From Stenotrophomonas sp. 169 (GTDB taxonomy: Bacteria > Pseudomonadota > Gammaproteobacteria > Xanthomonadales > Xanthomonadaceae): DNA of 64,000 nt. The stretch is taken from positions 2,004,501-2,068,500 of the forward strand of contig NZ_CP061204.1 in assembly GCF_014621775.1 (NCBI RefSeq), read 5' to 3'. A model generated the notes under the pieces. The model had not been told where the DNA came from. It saw only the letters and a list, made by a program, of their open reading frames with translations, and made no database searches. Positions 35,524-43,567 of the stretch are shown here, piece by piece; within the stretch, counting starts at the first letter, position 1; every line of letters starts with the position of its first letter. The translations under genes were made by a program, and so were the position numbers.

Positions 35524-36870
35524 TTACATCCAGCCCGGCACCACGAACAACAGCCATGCCAGCAGCGGACCGAAGGCCACGACCAGCCCGCTGTACACCA
35601 GGAAGCGGCGGAACAGGGCTTCGCGTTCTTCCTTCGCGGCCGATGCCACCACCAGCGCACCATTGGTCGAGAACGGGCTGACATCCACCACCGTGGAAGA
35701 CACCGCCAGCGCACAGATCACACCCGCCGCGCTGAGATGGCCCTGCATCAGGAACGGCACCGCCAACGGGATGGTGGCGCCCAACACGGCAGCCGACGAG
35801 GCGAATGCCGAGACGATGCCACCCACGTAGCAGACCAGCAGCGCGCCGAGCAGCGGGATGCCGATGGCGCCCACGCCATGGCCCACGAAATCGACCGCAC
35901 CGGCCTTCTGCAGCACCGCAACGTAGGTGACCACACCGCTGATCAACAGCACCGTGGACCAGCTGATGCCATCCACCGCGCCCTTCTGTGCACTCGGCGA
36001 AGCCAACGCGATGGCCACCGCTACGGTGATCGCGACGAGGCCCACGTTGAGGTCGTAGACCAGTGCGGCAACACCCAGGCCGAGCAGGCCGATCAAGGTG
36101 ATCAGGCGGTCGCGGTTGAGCCGCACTTCTTCCAGTGCCAGGGGATCGTTGGACAGCGTGCCACCGCCGGCACTGACCACCGCGCCATGGCCTTCAATGG
36201 CGAACTGCCGCGACGACGCCTGCACGCCGGCGACCATCGGCTCGGCTGCAACCTCGGGTCCGCGGCGCATCAGCGCGATGCCGCCGAACGCAAAGAAGCA
36301 GATGAAGGCCATCAAGGTGTTGAAGCCCAGGCTGGTCAGGAACACGGCCATTTCCGTGACTTCCAGCCCGGCCTTCTGCACGACCTGGTTGGTGATGCCA
36401 CCGTACACGCTGATCGGCGAGAAACCGCCGGCCTGCGCGCCATGGATCACCAGCAGGCCCATCATCAGCGGATTGATCCGGTACTGCTTGGCAAAGCGCA
36501 GCGCGACCGGCCCGATGATCGCGACCGCAGCGGGGCCCAGGGCGCCGAAGGCCGTCAGCACCGCAGTGACCACGAACATCACCCAGGGAATGGCCACGAT
36601 GTGGCCGCGCACGGCTTTCACCGCCCAATGCACCAGCAGGTCGATGGTGCCGTTCTTCTGCGCGATCGCGAACAGATACGTGATGCCGACCAGGGTCAGG
36701 AACAGGTCACCCGGGAAGCCGGCCAGCACTTCCTTTCCGTCCATCCCGACCCATATGCCGCCGACGATGAACGCCAATGCAAAGCCGACGGCGCCCATGT
36801 TGATGGGCAGGGCCGTGGCCACGATGAACATGATCACCAGTCCGATGATCGTTGCGATTTCTGGACTCAT
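35524..36870 (-). CDS. Malonate/dicarboxylate transporter (MatC/SLC13-like)
   Basis: A 448-residue membrane carrier with about ten to twelve hydrophobic segments. The N-terminus resembles the MatC N-terminal domain (IGLVIMFIVATALPINMGAV). The paired motifs LVIHGAQAGGFSPISVYGGI and VSSTVVDVSPFSTNGALVVA are the re-entrant loop substrate segments seen in SLC13-type anion carriers. Position in the mdc operon makes malonate the likely substrate. Pseudomonas uses a different pair (MdcL/MdcM), so this is an alternative uptake route. A hairpin separates it from mdcH. Confidence 0.87.
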   Translation of the reverse strand: MSPEIATIIGLVIMFIVATALPINMGAVGFALAFIVGGIWVGMDGKEVLAGFPGDLFLTLVGITYLFAIAQKNGTIDLLVHWAVKAVRGHIVAIPWVMFVVTAVLTAFGALGPAAVAIIGPVALRFAKQYRINPLMMGLLVIHGAQAGGFSPISVYGGITNQVVQKAGLEVTEMAVFLTSLGFNTLMAFICFFAFGGIALMRRGPEVAAEPMVAGVQASSRQFAIEGHGAVVSAGGGTLSNDPLALEEVRLNRDRLITLIGLLGLGVAALVYDLNVGLVAITVAVAIALASPSAQKGAVDGISWSTVLLISGVVTYVAVLQKAGAVDFVGHGVGAIGIPLLGALLVCYVGGIVSAFASSAAVLGATIPLAVPFLMQGHLSAAGVICALAVSSTVVDVSPFSTNGALVVASAAKEEREALFRRFLVYSGLVVAFGPLLAWLLFVVPGWM

Positions 36871-36902
36871 GCGCCCTCCCGAGACACCTAGTCAACCAGC
36901 TC

Positions 36903-36921
36903 GGATGGCGGCCCGCCATCC
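36903..36921 (-). repeat. Hairpin in the mdcH-transporter gap
   Basis: GGATGGCG and CGCCATCC form a perfect 8-bp stem with loop GCC. It lies in the 88-base gap between mdcH and the transporter gene, and no T-tract follows. It may stabilise the upstream mdc message or reduce read-through. Confidence 0.55.
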
Positions 36922-36958
36922 AGGGGTACTGCGTGTACGTTCTGACCGATGCGTGCGC

Positions 36959-37876
36959 TCATGCGCGCGCACAGGCCGCCTCCACCCACTCCAGCACGCC
37001 CTCCAGCGTGTGGAACTCTTCCACCGCGCGTGCCTGCAGCTGCGGATGCAGCTCACGGACGCGCCGGCTCAATGCACTGCCCGGGCCGAGCTCCAGGAAC
37101 ACGCGGGCACCGTGTTCGACGGCCTGCTGCATGACGGTCTGCCACTGCACGGTCTGTTCGATCTGCTCCGCCAGTGATCGACGGACCTGTTCCACGGTGA
37201 CCACGCTGCGACCGTCGATGCCGGCCAACAACCGGGTGCGCGGCGCATGCAGCTCGGTCACCGCAAGACGCTGGGCGAACGCCGCCGCCGCGCTGGCCAG
37301 TAGGGGGGTGTGCGCCGGCACCGACACCGGCAGCGGCACGCTGCGCGCGCCACGGGACTCGGCTACGGCCTGCAGCGCATCCAGCGCAGGGCGTTGTCCC
37401 CCCAGCACGACGTGGTCGTCGCCGTTGACGATGGCGACGAAGACACCGTGATCGCGGCACAGCACGTCGATGACGGCGCGCTCCAGCCCGATCACCGCCA
37501 GCAGTCCGCCGTCGGCGGGCGCTGCGGCGTCCATGATCGCCGCGCGGTCGATGGCCAGTTGCAGGCACTGCGCCGGCTCCAGGCTGCCAGCCACCGCGTG
37601 GGCGGCGAGTTCGCCCGCGCTGTAGCCGGCCACCACCCGTGGGGGAGGGAGGTGATCGCGAAGGGCGAGCCAGTGGCCCAGCGCCGCCGCACAGACAAGG
37701 GGTTGAGCGATGGCATTGCGGAACCGGTCCGGGTCCGCCGCCAGCGTGGCCGGTGCCGCACCGAGCAGCTGCGCAAGCACCTGCAGCATGGGCGCGGCGG
37801 CCGCCGACGCGGCAAGGCGATCGAACATGCCGGGCTGCTGTCCGCCCTGGCCGGGGCACAGGAGCGCGAGCGTCAT
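36959..37876 (-). CDS. mdcH: Malonate decarboxylase subunit epsilon (malonyl-CoA:ACP transacylase)
   Basis: A 305-residue acyltransferase of the FabD fold. The N-terminal LLCPGQGGQQPGMF, the nucleophile elbow GYSAGELAAHA (active Ser) and the SVPAHTPLL segment with catalytic His are all present. It loads malonyl groups from malonyl-CoA on the decarboxylase ACP during activation. Its start overlaps the end of mdcB (ATGA). Confidence 0.93.
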   Translation of the reverse strand: MTLALLCPGQGGQQPGMFDRLAASAAAAPMLQVLAQLLGAAPATLAADPDRFRNAIAQPLVCAAALGHWLALRDHLPPPRVVAGYSAGELAAHAVAGSLEPAQCLQLAIDRAAIMDAAAPADGGLLAVIGLERAVIDVLCRDHGVFVAIVNGDDHVVLGGQRPALDALQAVAESRGARSVPLPVSVPAHTPLLASAAAAFAQRLAVTELHAPRTRLLAGIDGRSVVTVEQVRRSLAEQIEQTVQWQTVMQQAVEHGARVFLELGPGSALSRRVRELHPQLQARAVEEFHTLEGVLEWVEAACARA

Positions 37877-38733
37877 GGCATGCGCTCCTGCATCAGCAGG
37901 AACACGCTGCAGGCAAGCAGGTCTGCGCTGCCGCCCGGGCTCAACCGGCGCTGCTCGAATGCCTGACCGAGGCGCCGCAGGCGTGCCGACCAGCCCGCCG
38001 CATGGACGCCACCGCTGGCCAGGAACTCCCGTGCGCTCGCCTGCGCGAACGCCAGTCCCTCACGCCCACCGCGATGCAGCAGGTTGAGGTCGTCCGCCAC
38101 TGCGATCAGTTGCATCAGGGTCTGCACGTGCGCGGTTGCGGGATCCAGCCCGTGGGCCAAGGCCGCGCGGAGCGCTGGCACACCAACCTCCTGCAGCAGG
38201 GGAAATCCAGCGGCGGCTTGTTCGCGGACACCGGCGACGCCATGCAGGGCACGCGCACGCTGCCCCGGACTGCGCGGGTCCACGGGGGCGTCCAGCAGGT
38301 CATCGCGCCACCGTGCAACATCGGCGCACACCGCCTCGGCCGGCGCCGGGCGGCCCTGTTGGACGTACAGCCGCGATGCGTGTGCGACCAGCAGGCCCAG
38401 GCTGAAGATGGCGCCGCGGTGAGTGTTGATGCCGCCGGTCGCTGCGCCCATCGCCTGTTCCGCGCTGAGGCCGAGCTGTCGCAGCGACGCGAATCGCTGC
38501 GCGGTGGGCCCCTGTGCGGCAATCGCCACGAAATATCCGCGCAGCGCGAACAGGCTGCGCATGAAGGTGCCGGCATCCATGTCGTGGTGGCTGCCACGAC
38601 TGAAGGGGGTCACCAGGCCGGGTTTCGGACTGCACGCCAGCTCGGCGTGCAGCGCGGCGATGGCCATGCGGCCCAGCCGGTGCGCGGGTGCGCGCGAAAG
38701 GGGGGAAGGGCAGGAGATCGCGAGCGCGTTCAT
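37873..38733 (-). CDS. mdcB: Triphosphoribosyl-dephospho-CoA synthase
   Basis: A 286-residue CitG/MdcB family enzyme that makes the prosthetic group precursor 2'-(5''-triphosphoribosyl)-3'-dephospho-CoA. Recognisable segments are ELACSPKPGLVTPFSRGSHHDM and GATGGINTHRGAIFSLGLL. I chose the ATG at 38733, which overlaps the stop codon of mdcG; the open frame extends further but without support. MdcG then attaches the product to the ACP subunit MdcC. Confidence 0.92.
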   Translation of the reverse strand: MNALAISCPSPLSRAPAHRLGRMAIAALHAELACSPKPGLVTPFSRGSHHDMDAGTFMRSLFALRGYFVAIAAQGPTAQRFASLRQLGLSAEQAMGAATGGINTHRGAIFSLGLLVAHASRLYVQQGRPAPAEAVCADVARWRDDLLDAPVDPRSPGQRARALHGVAGVREQAAAGFPLLQEVGVPALRAALAHGLDPATAHVQTLMQLIAVADDLNLLHRGGREGLAFAQASAREFLASGGVHAAGWSARLRRLGQAFEQRRLSPGGSADLLACSVFLLMQERMP

Positions 38734-39383
38734 GCAGGCTGCCGCCTGTCGGCGCACGCATCTGCGCCCAGCGCGTCGCGCGTCGCCAGCCAGCAGGCCG
38801 CATCGGCCTTCACCAGCACCCGCGGTGCATCGCTGGCGTATTCGCGCCAGTTCACCGCCTGTCCACCGGCGAATCGCAGTTCGCCGTCGGCACGCAGCCG
38901 ATGCACGGATTCCCAGTGCTGCAACAGCGTGCAGATCGCTGTCGCAGCGTGCTGATCGTCGACCTCCCACAGCAGGTCGAGGTCCGAGCCAGGATGTACG
39001 TACTCACGTCCGGTGACCGCCTGCCAGCCGTGGCTGCCGAACACGCGCGGTGCCAGCCCCCGCCCGCTGCAGTGCTGATGCAGCGCGTGCAGGGCGGCCC
39101 GCCAGCTGCCGCTGCAGGTTTCCAGCACCGCCTGCAGCGACGGCGGCGGCGCGTGGCGCAGGACCGCACCGCGCGGCGCGCGCAAGGCCAGGCGCTGGCG
39201 CTGTTCGGCCAGTGGCAATGGCACGCCCAGCCGCAGCTGGTCGCCATCGGTTGCCGGATCACGTCGCGCAATGACCACCGGCAGCCGTGCCTGCAACCAG
39301 GCGCGCAGACGGGCTTCGGCCTGCGGGGTCAGCGCGGTGAAGCCCGCCTGCGGGTCGATCCAGGCCAGATCGTGGCGCTGCAT
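38730..39383 (-). CDS. mdcG: Malonate decarboxylase holo-ACP synthase
   Basis: A 217-residue nucleotidyltransferase-like protein. The motif GSHGWQAVTGREYVHPGSDLD-like region (GSxxW ... DLDLLWEV) carries the acidic residues expected for transfer of the phosphoribosyl-dephospho-CoA group to Ser of MdcC. It starts three bases after mdcE and overlaps mdcB by four bases. Confidence 0.9.
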   Translation of the reverse strand: MQRHDLAWIDPQAGFTALTPQAEARLRAWLQARLPVVIARRDPATDGDQLRLGVPLPLAEQRQRLALRAPRGAVLRHAPPPSLQAVLETCSGSWRAALHALHQHCSGRGLAPRVFGSHGWQAVTGREYVHPGSDLDLLWEVDDQHAATAICTLLQHWESVHRLRADGELRFAGGQAVNWREYASDAPRVLVKADAACWLATRDALGADACADRRQPA

Positions 39384-39386
39384 GGC

Positions 39387-40091
39387 TCAGGCCTCGCCGG
39401 CCGCTACGGCGCGGGCGACGTCGTGTGCCAGCAGGCGTCCGCCGCGTTGCAGGCCGCGTTCGCGGCGCAGGTCGCGGGTCGGTGGCGCGGCGAGCGCTGC
39501 TTCCAGCGCGACCGCAAGATCGCCCTCCCACACCGCTTCCACCGCGCCCATCCGCACATAGTTGTCGACGCCGGGCGCGAACACCGGGGAGCTGGTGCTC
39601 AACGCCTGCAGCTTCTCCAGCGGCTGCTTGGTGACCCGCGCCATCGCACGCAGATCCATCACCCGGACCTGGGCCTCGGGAAGCGCGAAGATGCGGTCCG
39701 CCATCAGGCCGAAGGACAGGAATCCTCCACTCACGGATTCGCCATACACCAGGCTGATCAATGGCGCACCGCGGCGACGCGCGAGCTCCAGGCTGCGCGC
39801 GAGGTGCGCGAAACACCCGTTGATGCCCAGCAGTTCATCGCGGCGCGCCAGCCGCTGGCCCGCCGTATCGACCAGCATCACGATGGGGCGCTGCGGATGC
39901 GCACGGGTGCTGGCCAGGACGCAGGCCGACAGCGCCAGCGCGTGATCAACGCCCACCTCGAGCTTGTTGGCGGTGCCGATGACCGTGATCTCGCCCACGC
40001 CGGTGGTGGCGGTTCCGGTCAGTACGTCATCGTTGCGGGCAATGGCGTGGCCGGCCGGGAACAGGGCAGGCAGCAGCTGATCGAGCTTCAT
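39387..40091 (-). CDS. mdcE: Malonate decarboxylase subunit gamma
   Basis: A 234-residue crotonase-fold carboxyltransferase-like subunit. It contains GTANKLEVGVDHALALS, VMLVDTAGQRLARRDELLG and LVYGESVSGGFLSFGLMADR. With MdcD it decarboxylates the malonyl thioester on MdcC to acetyl-ACP and CO2, without biotin. The start at 40091 overlaps the end of mdcD (ATGA), which favours it over longer versions. Confidence 0.92.
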   Translation of the reverse strand: MKLDQLLPALFPAGHAIARNDDVLTGTATTGVGEITVIGTANKLEVGVDHALALSACVLASTRAHPQRPIVMLVDTAGQRLARRDELLGINGCFAHLARSLELARRRGAPLISLVYGESVSGGFLSFGLMADRIFALPEAQVRVMDLRAMARVTKQPLEKLQALSTSSPVFAPGVDNYVRMGAVEAVWEGDLAVALEAALAAPPTRDLRRERGLQRGGRLLAHDVARAVAAGEA

Positions 40092-40984
40092 GGCAGGCTC
40101 CGCGCGGCAACCGCATCGAGGAAGGCGGGGGTATCGAGCAGGGGCAGTCGCTCGGGATGGGCGATGCCCTGCAGGGTCCAGATCTCCAGGCCATCGCGGC
40201 ACGCGCCATAGGCGGCGATGCGGGCCTCCAACATGCGCTGGGCCTGTTCCAGGGACGCAAGCGGGTCGTCGGTTCCTGCCGTATCGCCGGCATCGAGGGC
40301 CGCCACGGCGGCGTCGACGAACGCGTCCATCCGGTCGGCGACCAGCTGGTCTGCCTCGCCGATAAGGTAACGGTGCTTGCCGCCGGTGACGCGCCACACC
40401 AGGGCGCGGTCACGCGAGTCGAACTCTTCCACGCCCCGCACCGTTTCAATGACTTCAGGGCCGGACAATGACAAGCGGCCTTCTTCAGACATCAGCACCG
40501 CGGTGCAGCAGCGGGCAACGATGCCCATGCCACCGAAGGCCCCGTTCCCGCTGCCGACCAGCGCCAGCACCGGGATGCCTTCCGCCCGTGCCGCCAGCAC
40601 GGCGCGCATGATCTCGGAAATCGCAATCAGGCCCGCGTTGGCCTCGTGCAGGCGCACACCACCGCTGTCCAGCAGCAGCAGCACCGCGTCCGGGCGTTCG
40701 CTGCGGGCGCGTTCCAGCAGGCCGGTCAGTTTGGCGCCATGCACTTCGCCCACGCCGCCGCCCATGAAGGCGCCCTGCTGCGCGGCCACCAGCACCGCGC
40801 GACCCCGCAATGTGCCTGCGCCGACGACGATGCCATCGTCGAACGCCCCGGGCACGTCCAGCTGGGCCAGGTGCGGGCTGATGGTGCGCCGGCGCGGGCC
40901 GTAGTATTCGGTGAAGCTGCCGGCATCGAGCAGGCCAGCGATGCGCTCGCGGGCATCGGCTTCGTAGTAGCTGCGCTGGCTCAT
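40088..40984 (-). CDS. mdcD: Malonate decarboxylase subunit beta
   Basis: A 298-residue carboxyltransferase-like protein related to acetyl-CoA carboxylase beta subunits. Segments include GAFMGGGVGEVHGAKL, LLLLDSGGVRLHEANAGL and GSGNGAFGGMGIVARCC, the last an oxyanion-hole-type glycine run. It forms the decarboxylase core with MdcE. The start overlaps the end of mdcC (ATGA). Confidence 0.93.
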   Translation of the reverse strand: MSQRSYYEADARERIAGLLDAGSFTEYYGPRRRTISPHLAQLDVPGAFDDGIVVGAGTLRGRAVLVAAQQGAFMGGGVGEVHGAKLTGLLERARSERPDAVLLLLDSGGVRLHEANAGLIAISEIMRAVLAARAEGIPVLALVGSGNGAFGGMGIVARCCTAVLMSEEGRLSLSGPEVIETVRGVEEFDSRDRALVWRVTGGKHRYLIGEADQLVADRMDAFVDAAVAALDAGDTAGTDDPLASLEQAQRMLEARIAAYGACRDGLEIWTLQGIAHPERLPLLDTPAFLDAVAARSLP

Positions 40985-41304
40985 GGCTGCTGTCCCCGCT
41001 CGTCGAGCGCTTCCAGTGCCTGCTGCAGGCGCAGGCTCACCACGGCCGGCGTCGCCCCCGCATCATTGATGGACAGTCGGACATCGCGCAGCGGATGGCG
41101 TGCGGCGAAGTCGGCCAGCACCGCCTGCCAGATCTCACCGAAGCCGCGGGCCGACGTGATCACGTCGATCTCCATGGCGCCATCAAGCGGCACCGCTTCG
41201 ACCAGTACTTCCAGATTGCCCGAGGCGACCACGCCGACCAGGGCGTGCAGATCGGCGGCGCCCAGCAGGCGCTCACCGGGAAAACGATAACGGAGGGTTT
41301 CCAT
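40981..41304 (-). CDS. mdcC: Malonate decarboxylase acyl carrier protein (delta subunit)
   Basis: A 107-residue carrier. The C-terminal part has VRLSINDAGATPAVVSLRL, a conserved segment whose serines include the site that carries the phosphoribosyl-dephospho-CoA arm in this family. Malonyl and acetyl groups ride on this arm during the catalytic cycle. It lies 12 bases after mdcA and overlaps mdcD. Confidence 0.9.
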   Translation of the reverse strand: METLRYRFPGERLLGAADLHALVGVVASGNLEVLVEAVPLDGAMEIDVITSARGFGEIWQAVLADFAARHPLRDVRLSINDAGATPAVVSLRLQQALEALDERGQQP

Positions 41305-41316
41305 GAATGCTGTCCC

Positions 41317-42960
41317 TTACCAGTTGCGGAAGCGTTTGGGCGGGTCGTACAGGCCGCCGGACCAGTGCACGAGATCCTTGATCGAGCGGGCGGCGAGCAG
41401 GTCGCGCGTGGCGTCGCGGCTGCGTACGCCCAGGTCCTCGGCGCGGCGGATCACACCGCGGTCGCGCAGGTTCTCCACCATCGCTTTGTCGCGGCCCATA
41501 CCCACGGCGGTGTAGCCGGCGACACCGCGTATCGCCTGTTCGCGTTCTTCCGGGGTGCGGCACAGCAGCAGGTTGGCGATGCCTTCCTCGGTCAGGATGT
41601 GGGTCACGTCGTCGCCGTAGATCATCACCGGCGGCAGGGGCATGTTCGCGCGCTCGGCCAGCTCCCAGGCATCCAGCCGGTCGACGAAGGCTGGCGCCAT
41701 GTGTTCGCGGAAGGTTTCCACCATCTGCACCACCAGTTTGCGACCGCGCGGCATCTGGCCGGGCAGTGCCGCTTCCGCGCCCGCCTTCAGCCAGGCTGGA
41801 CTGGCGTGGCGACGGCCGCGTGCATCCGATCCCATGTTGGGCGCGCCTCCGAAGCCGGCGATGCGGTCGCGGGTGGCGGTGGAGCTGTTGCCCTGCAGGT
41901 CGATCTGCAGGGTGGATCCGATGAACATGTCGCAGGCATACAGGCCGGCGGTCTGCGAGAACGCGCGGTTGGAGCGCATGCTGCCGTCGGCACCGGTGAA
42001 GAACACATCGGGACGCGCCTGGATGTACTTCTCCATGCCCAGTTCCGAGCCGAACGAATGCACGGATTTGACGAAGCCGGATTCGATGGCCGGGATCAGC
42101 GCCGGATGCGGATTGAGTGCCCAGTGGCTGCCGATCTTGCCTTTCAGCCCCAGCGATTCGCCGTACGTGGGCAGCAGCAGTTCGATCGCCGCGGTATCGA
42201 AGCCGATGCCATGGTTGAGGCGCTGCACCCCGTACTCCGCGTAGATGCCTTTGATCGCCATCATCGCCATCAACACCTGGATCTCGGAGATCTGTGCCGG
42301 ATCGCGGGTGAACAACGGTTCGATGTAGTTGGGGCGCGGCGCGAGGGTCACGAAATCGACCCAGTCCGCCGGGATGTCGACGCGGGGGAGGGTGTCGACG
42401 ATCTCGTTGACCTGGGCGATGACGATGCCGCCGCGGAAGGCAGTGGCTTCGACGATGACCGGGGTATCTTCGGTGTTTGGACCCGTATAGAGATTTCCCT
42501 GGCGGTCCGCTGCCTGGGCAGCGATCAGGGCGACTTTCGGGGTGAGGTCGATGAAGTAGCGGCCGAACAGTTCCAGATAGGTGTGGATCGCGCCGATGTC
42601 GATGCGTCCTTCCGCCACCAGGCCCGCCAATCTGCCCCCCTGCGGACCAGAGAATGAAAAGTCCAGGCGCTTGGCGATGCCGCGCTCGAACACGTCCAGA
42701 TGCGAGGGCAGGGAGAGCACGGACTGCACCATGTGCAGGTCGCGCACCCGTTCCGGATTGACCTGGGCCAGCGATTCGGCCAGAAAGTCGGCCTGCTTCT
42801 GGTTGTTGCCTTCCAGACAGACGCGGTCCCCGGGCTCGATGACGGCTTCGAACAGGTCGATCACGCGGGCGTGCGGCACCTCGCGCGCCAAGCCGGCTTG
42901 GGCGGCGCGTTGCAGGCGCACTTGGCGCTGCTGCTCAAGGGTATTCCAGACACGGGTCAT
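41317..42960 (-). CDS. mdcA: Malonate decarboxylase subunit alpha (acetyl-ACP:malonate transferase)
   Basis: A 547-residue CoA-transferase-like enzyme that swaps acetyl for malonyl on the carrier MdcC. Segments such as VCLEGNNQKQADFLAESL, HTYLELFGRYFIDLTPKVAL and NRAFSQTAGLYACDMFIGST fit MdcA. It is the first gene of the leftward cluster, so the malonate promoter should lie upstream of 42960, where twin GTAATTAC boxes occur. Confidence 0.93.
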   Translation of the reverse strand: MTRVWNTLEQQRQVRLQRAAQAGLAREVPHARVIDLFEAVIEPGDRVCLEGNNQKQADFLAESLAQVNPERVRDLHMVQSVLSLPSHLDVFERGIAKRLDFSFSGPQGGRLAGLVAEGRIDIGAIHTYLELFGRYFIDLTPKVALIAAQAADRQGNLYTGPNTEDTPVIVEATAFRGGIVIAQVNEIVDTLPRVDIPADWVDFVTLAPRPNYIEPLFTRDPAQISEIQVLMAMMAIKGIYAEYGVQRLNHGIGFDTAAIELLLPTYGESLGLKGKIGSHWALNPHPALIPAIESGFVKSVHSFGSELGMEKYIQARPDVFFTGADGSMRSNRAFSQTAGLYACDMFIGSTLQIDLQGNSSTATRDRIAGFGGAPNMGSDARGRRHASPAWLKAGAEAALPGQMPRGRKLVVQMVETFREHMAPAFVDRLDAWELAERANMPLPPVMIYGDDVTHILTEEGIANLLLCRTPEEREQAIRGVAGYTAVGMGRDKAMVENLRDRGVIRRAEDLGVRSRDATRDLLAARSIKDLVHWSGGLYDPPKRFRNW

Positions 42961-42973
42961 GCCGATGACCTTT

Positions 42974-42992
42974 GTAATTACGGAGTAATTAC
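42974..42992. promoter_or_regulatory. Twin GTAATTAC boxes, candidate GntR operator of the mdc operon
   Basis: Two perfect 8-bp palindromes, GTAATTAC at 42974-42981 and 42985-42992, lie 11 bases apart, one helical turn, in an AT-rich patch 14-32 bases upstream of mdcA. GntR proteins of the FadR subfamily often bind GT-N3/4-AC sites of this kind. The GntR gene ends the same cluster. Confidence 0.6.
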
Positions 42993-43095
42993 GACGCTAT
43001 CACCGGATTCCAGAGCCTGCAAGCGTCGGTGCAGCATGAGCCTCGGCTGCGGATGCGTATCATCCGTATTCCTGCAAGCGGCCCTGGAGTTCCTG

Positions 43096-43410
43096 TTGAA
43101 GCCTTTACCCCCGATCAGTCCGATGGGCCGCGTGTTCGCCTGGACGGCGTTTTTCGAGGCCCTCACGTGGGCCGGCCTGTTGCTGGGCATGTGGTTGAAA
43201 TACGGCCCGCAGGCCACCGAGTCGGTGGTGTGGTGGTTCGGCCGGTTGCACGGCGTGGCGTTCATGGCCTATCTGGCCGTGACCGTGGTCGCCGCGCTGC
43301 GACTGCGCTGGCCGTGGTGGGCCACGCTGCTCGCCATCGTCGCGGCCGTGCCACCGCTGGCCACGTTGCCGTTGGAATGGTGGTTCCGCCGCCGCGGCCT
43401 GCTCCGGTAA
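43096..43410 (+). CDS. DUF3817 family membrane protein
   Basis: A 104-residue protein with three hydrophobic helices (RVFAWTAFFEALTWAGLLLG, then GVAFMAYLAVTVVAALRL and ATLLAIVAAVPPLATLPLEW). The pattern, with an early Glu in FFEALTW and a HGVAFM helix, fits DUF3817. I propose the TTG at 43096 because GGAG lies six bases upstream; ATG codons at 43036 and 43123 are alternatives. Its function is unknown. It is followed by SMAG repeats. Confidence 0.72.
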   Translation: MKPLPPISPMGRVFAWTAFFEALTWAGLLLGMWLKYGPQATESVVWWFGRLHGVAFMAYLAVTVVAALRLRWPWWATLLAIVAAVPPLATLPLEWWFRRRGLLR

Positions 43411-43432
43411 CGCCGGCGCACGCCCCGCACGG

Positions 43433-43455
43433 GTAGCGCCGAGCCACGCTCGGCG
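43433..43455 (+). repeat. SMAG-type REP element
   Basis: GTAGCGCCGAGCCACGCTCG plus GCG, forward orientation, 22 bases after the DUF3817 stop codon. It is the first of a cluster of three. Confidence 0.88.
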
Positions 43456-43492
43456 GGCATAGGCACAGGCACCGACGCGAGACACGCCCCCG

Positions 43493-43515
43493 GTAGCGCC
43501 GAGCCACGCTCGGCG
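43493..43515 (+). repeat. SMAG-type REP element
   Basis: An identical copy of the element at 43433, 60 bases downstream and in the same orientation. The spacer differs from the 55-bp unit of the array at 12001. Confidence 0.88.
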
Positions 43516-43544
43516 GAGTGTTTCCGGGGCATGGAACGAACAGC

Positions 43545-43567
43545 CGCCGAGCATGGCTCGGCGCTAC
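43545..43567 (-). repeat. SMAG-type REP element overlapping a gene end
   Basis: Reverse orientation, head GTAG at 43564-43567. The TAG of this head is the stop codon of the MFS transporter gene, so the element overlaps the coding sequence. It forms an inverted pair with the copy at 43493. Confidence 0.88.
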
